From: CAWFKW01 sp963816535
GTDB lineage: Bacteria; Bacteroidota; Ignavibacteria; Tepidaquicellales; OLB5
Assembly: GCA_963816535.1 (NCBI GenBank)
Contig: CAWFKW010000001.1
Location: forward strand, 1 to 64,000
Direction of reading: 5' to 3'
DNA length: 64,000 nt
Shown in pieces: positions 63,402 to 64,000 of the stretch. The position numbers were made by a program, and so were the translations under genes. Position 1 is the stretch's first letter, and each line of letters starts with the position of its first letter. A model generated the notes under the pieces. It was not told the DNA's origin and did no database searches. It saw only the letters and a list, made by a program, of their open reading frames with translations.

Positions 63402-63917
63402 ATGAGAACAAAACTCAGTTTAATAGCGCTTCTCCTGTTTCCTGTTTCATGTGTGTTTGCCCAACAGAAGATAGGTTATGTAGATTCTAAAGTGATTGTC
63501 GAAAGCATGCAGGACGCAAAAGACGCACAGGCAAACCTGGATAATATTGTTTCAGGCTGGAAAGCTGAACTAAAACAAATGACCGATAGCCTCGCTTCCT
63601 TTAAAGACGACTACGAGAAGAAGAAGCTTGTGCTAACCGAAAAGGTCAGGCAGCAGAGGGAAGATGATATAAAGGGCCTTGAGAAAAAAATAGCCGATTA
63701 CAAACTGCTGAAGTTCGGCGAGAACGGCGAATATTTCCAGAAGCAAAACGATTTGATGAAGCCCGTTCAGGATAAAGTTTTTAAAGCAATACAGGATGTT
63801 GCCAAAGACGACGACTATGATTTTGTATTTGACCGGAGCAGCCAGCTTATGCTGCTCTACATGAACGAAAAGTACGACATTACCCAGAAAGTCATTAAAA
63901 AGCTCGAAGGCAAATGA
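63402..63917 (+). CDS. Skp/OmpH-family periplasmic chaperone, copy 2
   Basis: 171 residues with a signal peptide ending VFAQ, KIGYVDSKVIVESMQDAK, a coiled coil and the C-terminal strand YDFVFDRSSQLMLLYMNEKYDIT. It is paralogous to the previous gene (50 bases away) but with a charged Lys/Asp-rich coil. The stop overlaps the lpxD ATG (ATGA). Confidence 0.9.
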   Translation: MRTKLSLIALLLFPVSCVFAQQKIGYVDSKVIVESMQDAKDAQANLDNIVSGWKAELKQMTDSLASFKDDYEKKKLVLTEKVRQQREDDIKGLEKKIADYKLLKFGENGEYFQKQNDLMKPVQDKVFKAIQDVAKDDDYDFVFDRSSQLMLLYMNEKYDITQKVIKKLEGK

Positions 63918-64000
63918 AACTTTCCGAAATTGCCGCGCTCGTTGGCGGGGCGCTTGAGGGTGATGGCGAAATTGAGATAAACAATATCGGCAAGATCGAA
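63914..64000 (+). CDS. lpxD: UDP-3-O-acylglucosamine N-acyltransferase LpxD, N-terminal part
   Basis: 29 residues before the right edge: MKLSEIAALVGGALEGDGEIEINN, the characteristic LpxD start (L-x-x-I-A-x-x-x-G-G-x-x-x-G-D-x-x-x-x-I). It adds the second acyl chain in lipid A synthesis. The order uppS-bamA-skp-skp-lpxD is a widely conserved envelope operon, which supports the call. Confidence 0.85.
   Translation, partial: MKLSEIAALVGGALEGDGEIEINNIGKIE

Overview
The window looks like the chromosome of an Ignavibacteria/Chlorobi-like member of the Bacteroidota-Chlorobiota group. Seven predicted secreted proteins end in the same C-terminal domain, opening with N-Y/F-PNPFNPST, which is the type IX secretion sorting signal common in Ignavibacteria. 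Several genes have Bacteroidota-type promoters (TTG or TTTG, about 20 bases, TAnnTTTG) and many lack a Shine-Dalgarno sequence. The placement is inferred from these features only; a Calditrichota relative is not excluded. Almost all genes are intact. The exception is a histidine kinase near the left edge that needs four single-base corrections.

Layout. 1-4.6 kb: the end of a possible bacterial eRF1-like protein, the broken PAS histidine kinase, a repeat-rich gap, and a multiheme cytochrome carrying a type IX sorting domain. 4.6-8.1 kb: an NtrC-type sigma-54 activator, a small barrel protein and a sorted beta-propeller protein. 8.4-21.3 kb: a ten-member electron-transfer cluster led by a degenerate receiver protein. 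It encodes six multiheme c-type cytochromes with 73 heme-binding motifs, a HydB-like cytochrome b, a Rieske protein, a b6-type cytochrome b and an outer-membrane barrel. 21.4-27 kb: a serine hydrolase, then CcmF, a cysteine-type (CxxxY) CcmE, a lipoprotein and a Crp/Fnr regulator preceded by two operator-like palindromes. 27-37.5 kb: housekeeping genes (upp, rsh/spoT, TolB-like, M28 peptidase, flavoprotein reductase, glmS).

37.6-43 kb: a reduced complex I-like membrane module (NuoA, J, K, L and N-like, with an embedded lipoprotein-like gene) that lacks all catalytic subunits and most proton-path residues. It is interrupted by tRNA-Leu(CAA) and by a fragment of that tRNA carrying a 19-bp palindrome. 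43-49 kb: three tandem Ycf48-like sorted proteins and a sialidase-like sorted protein. 49-59 kb: two TonB-dependent receptors, two paralogous one-helix membrane proteins of no family I recognise, barrel, TPR, VirK-like, sorted and double-YHS proteins. 59.6-64 kb: the envelope operon uppS-bamA-skp-skp-lpxD, running off the right edge.

How the parts fit (inference). Quinol would be oxidised by the Rieske/cytochrome b pair and by the NapC-like and HydB-like membrane modules. Electrons would then pass through large periplasmic cytochromes to a porin-cytochrome conduit and a surface lipoprotein cytochrome, which is the logic of extracellular electron transfer. The type IX-sorted cytochrome would be a second surface acceptor. 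CcmE/CcmF supply heme attachment. Sigma-54-like promoters lie before both cytochrome loci, next to an NtrC-type activator, so the two may share control.
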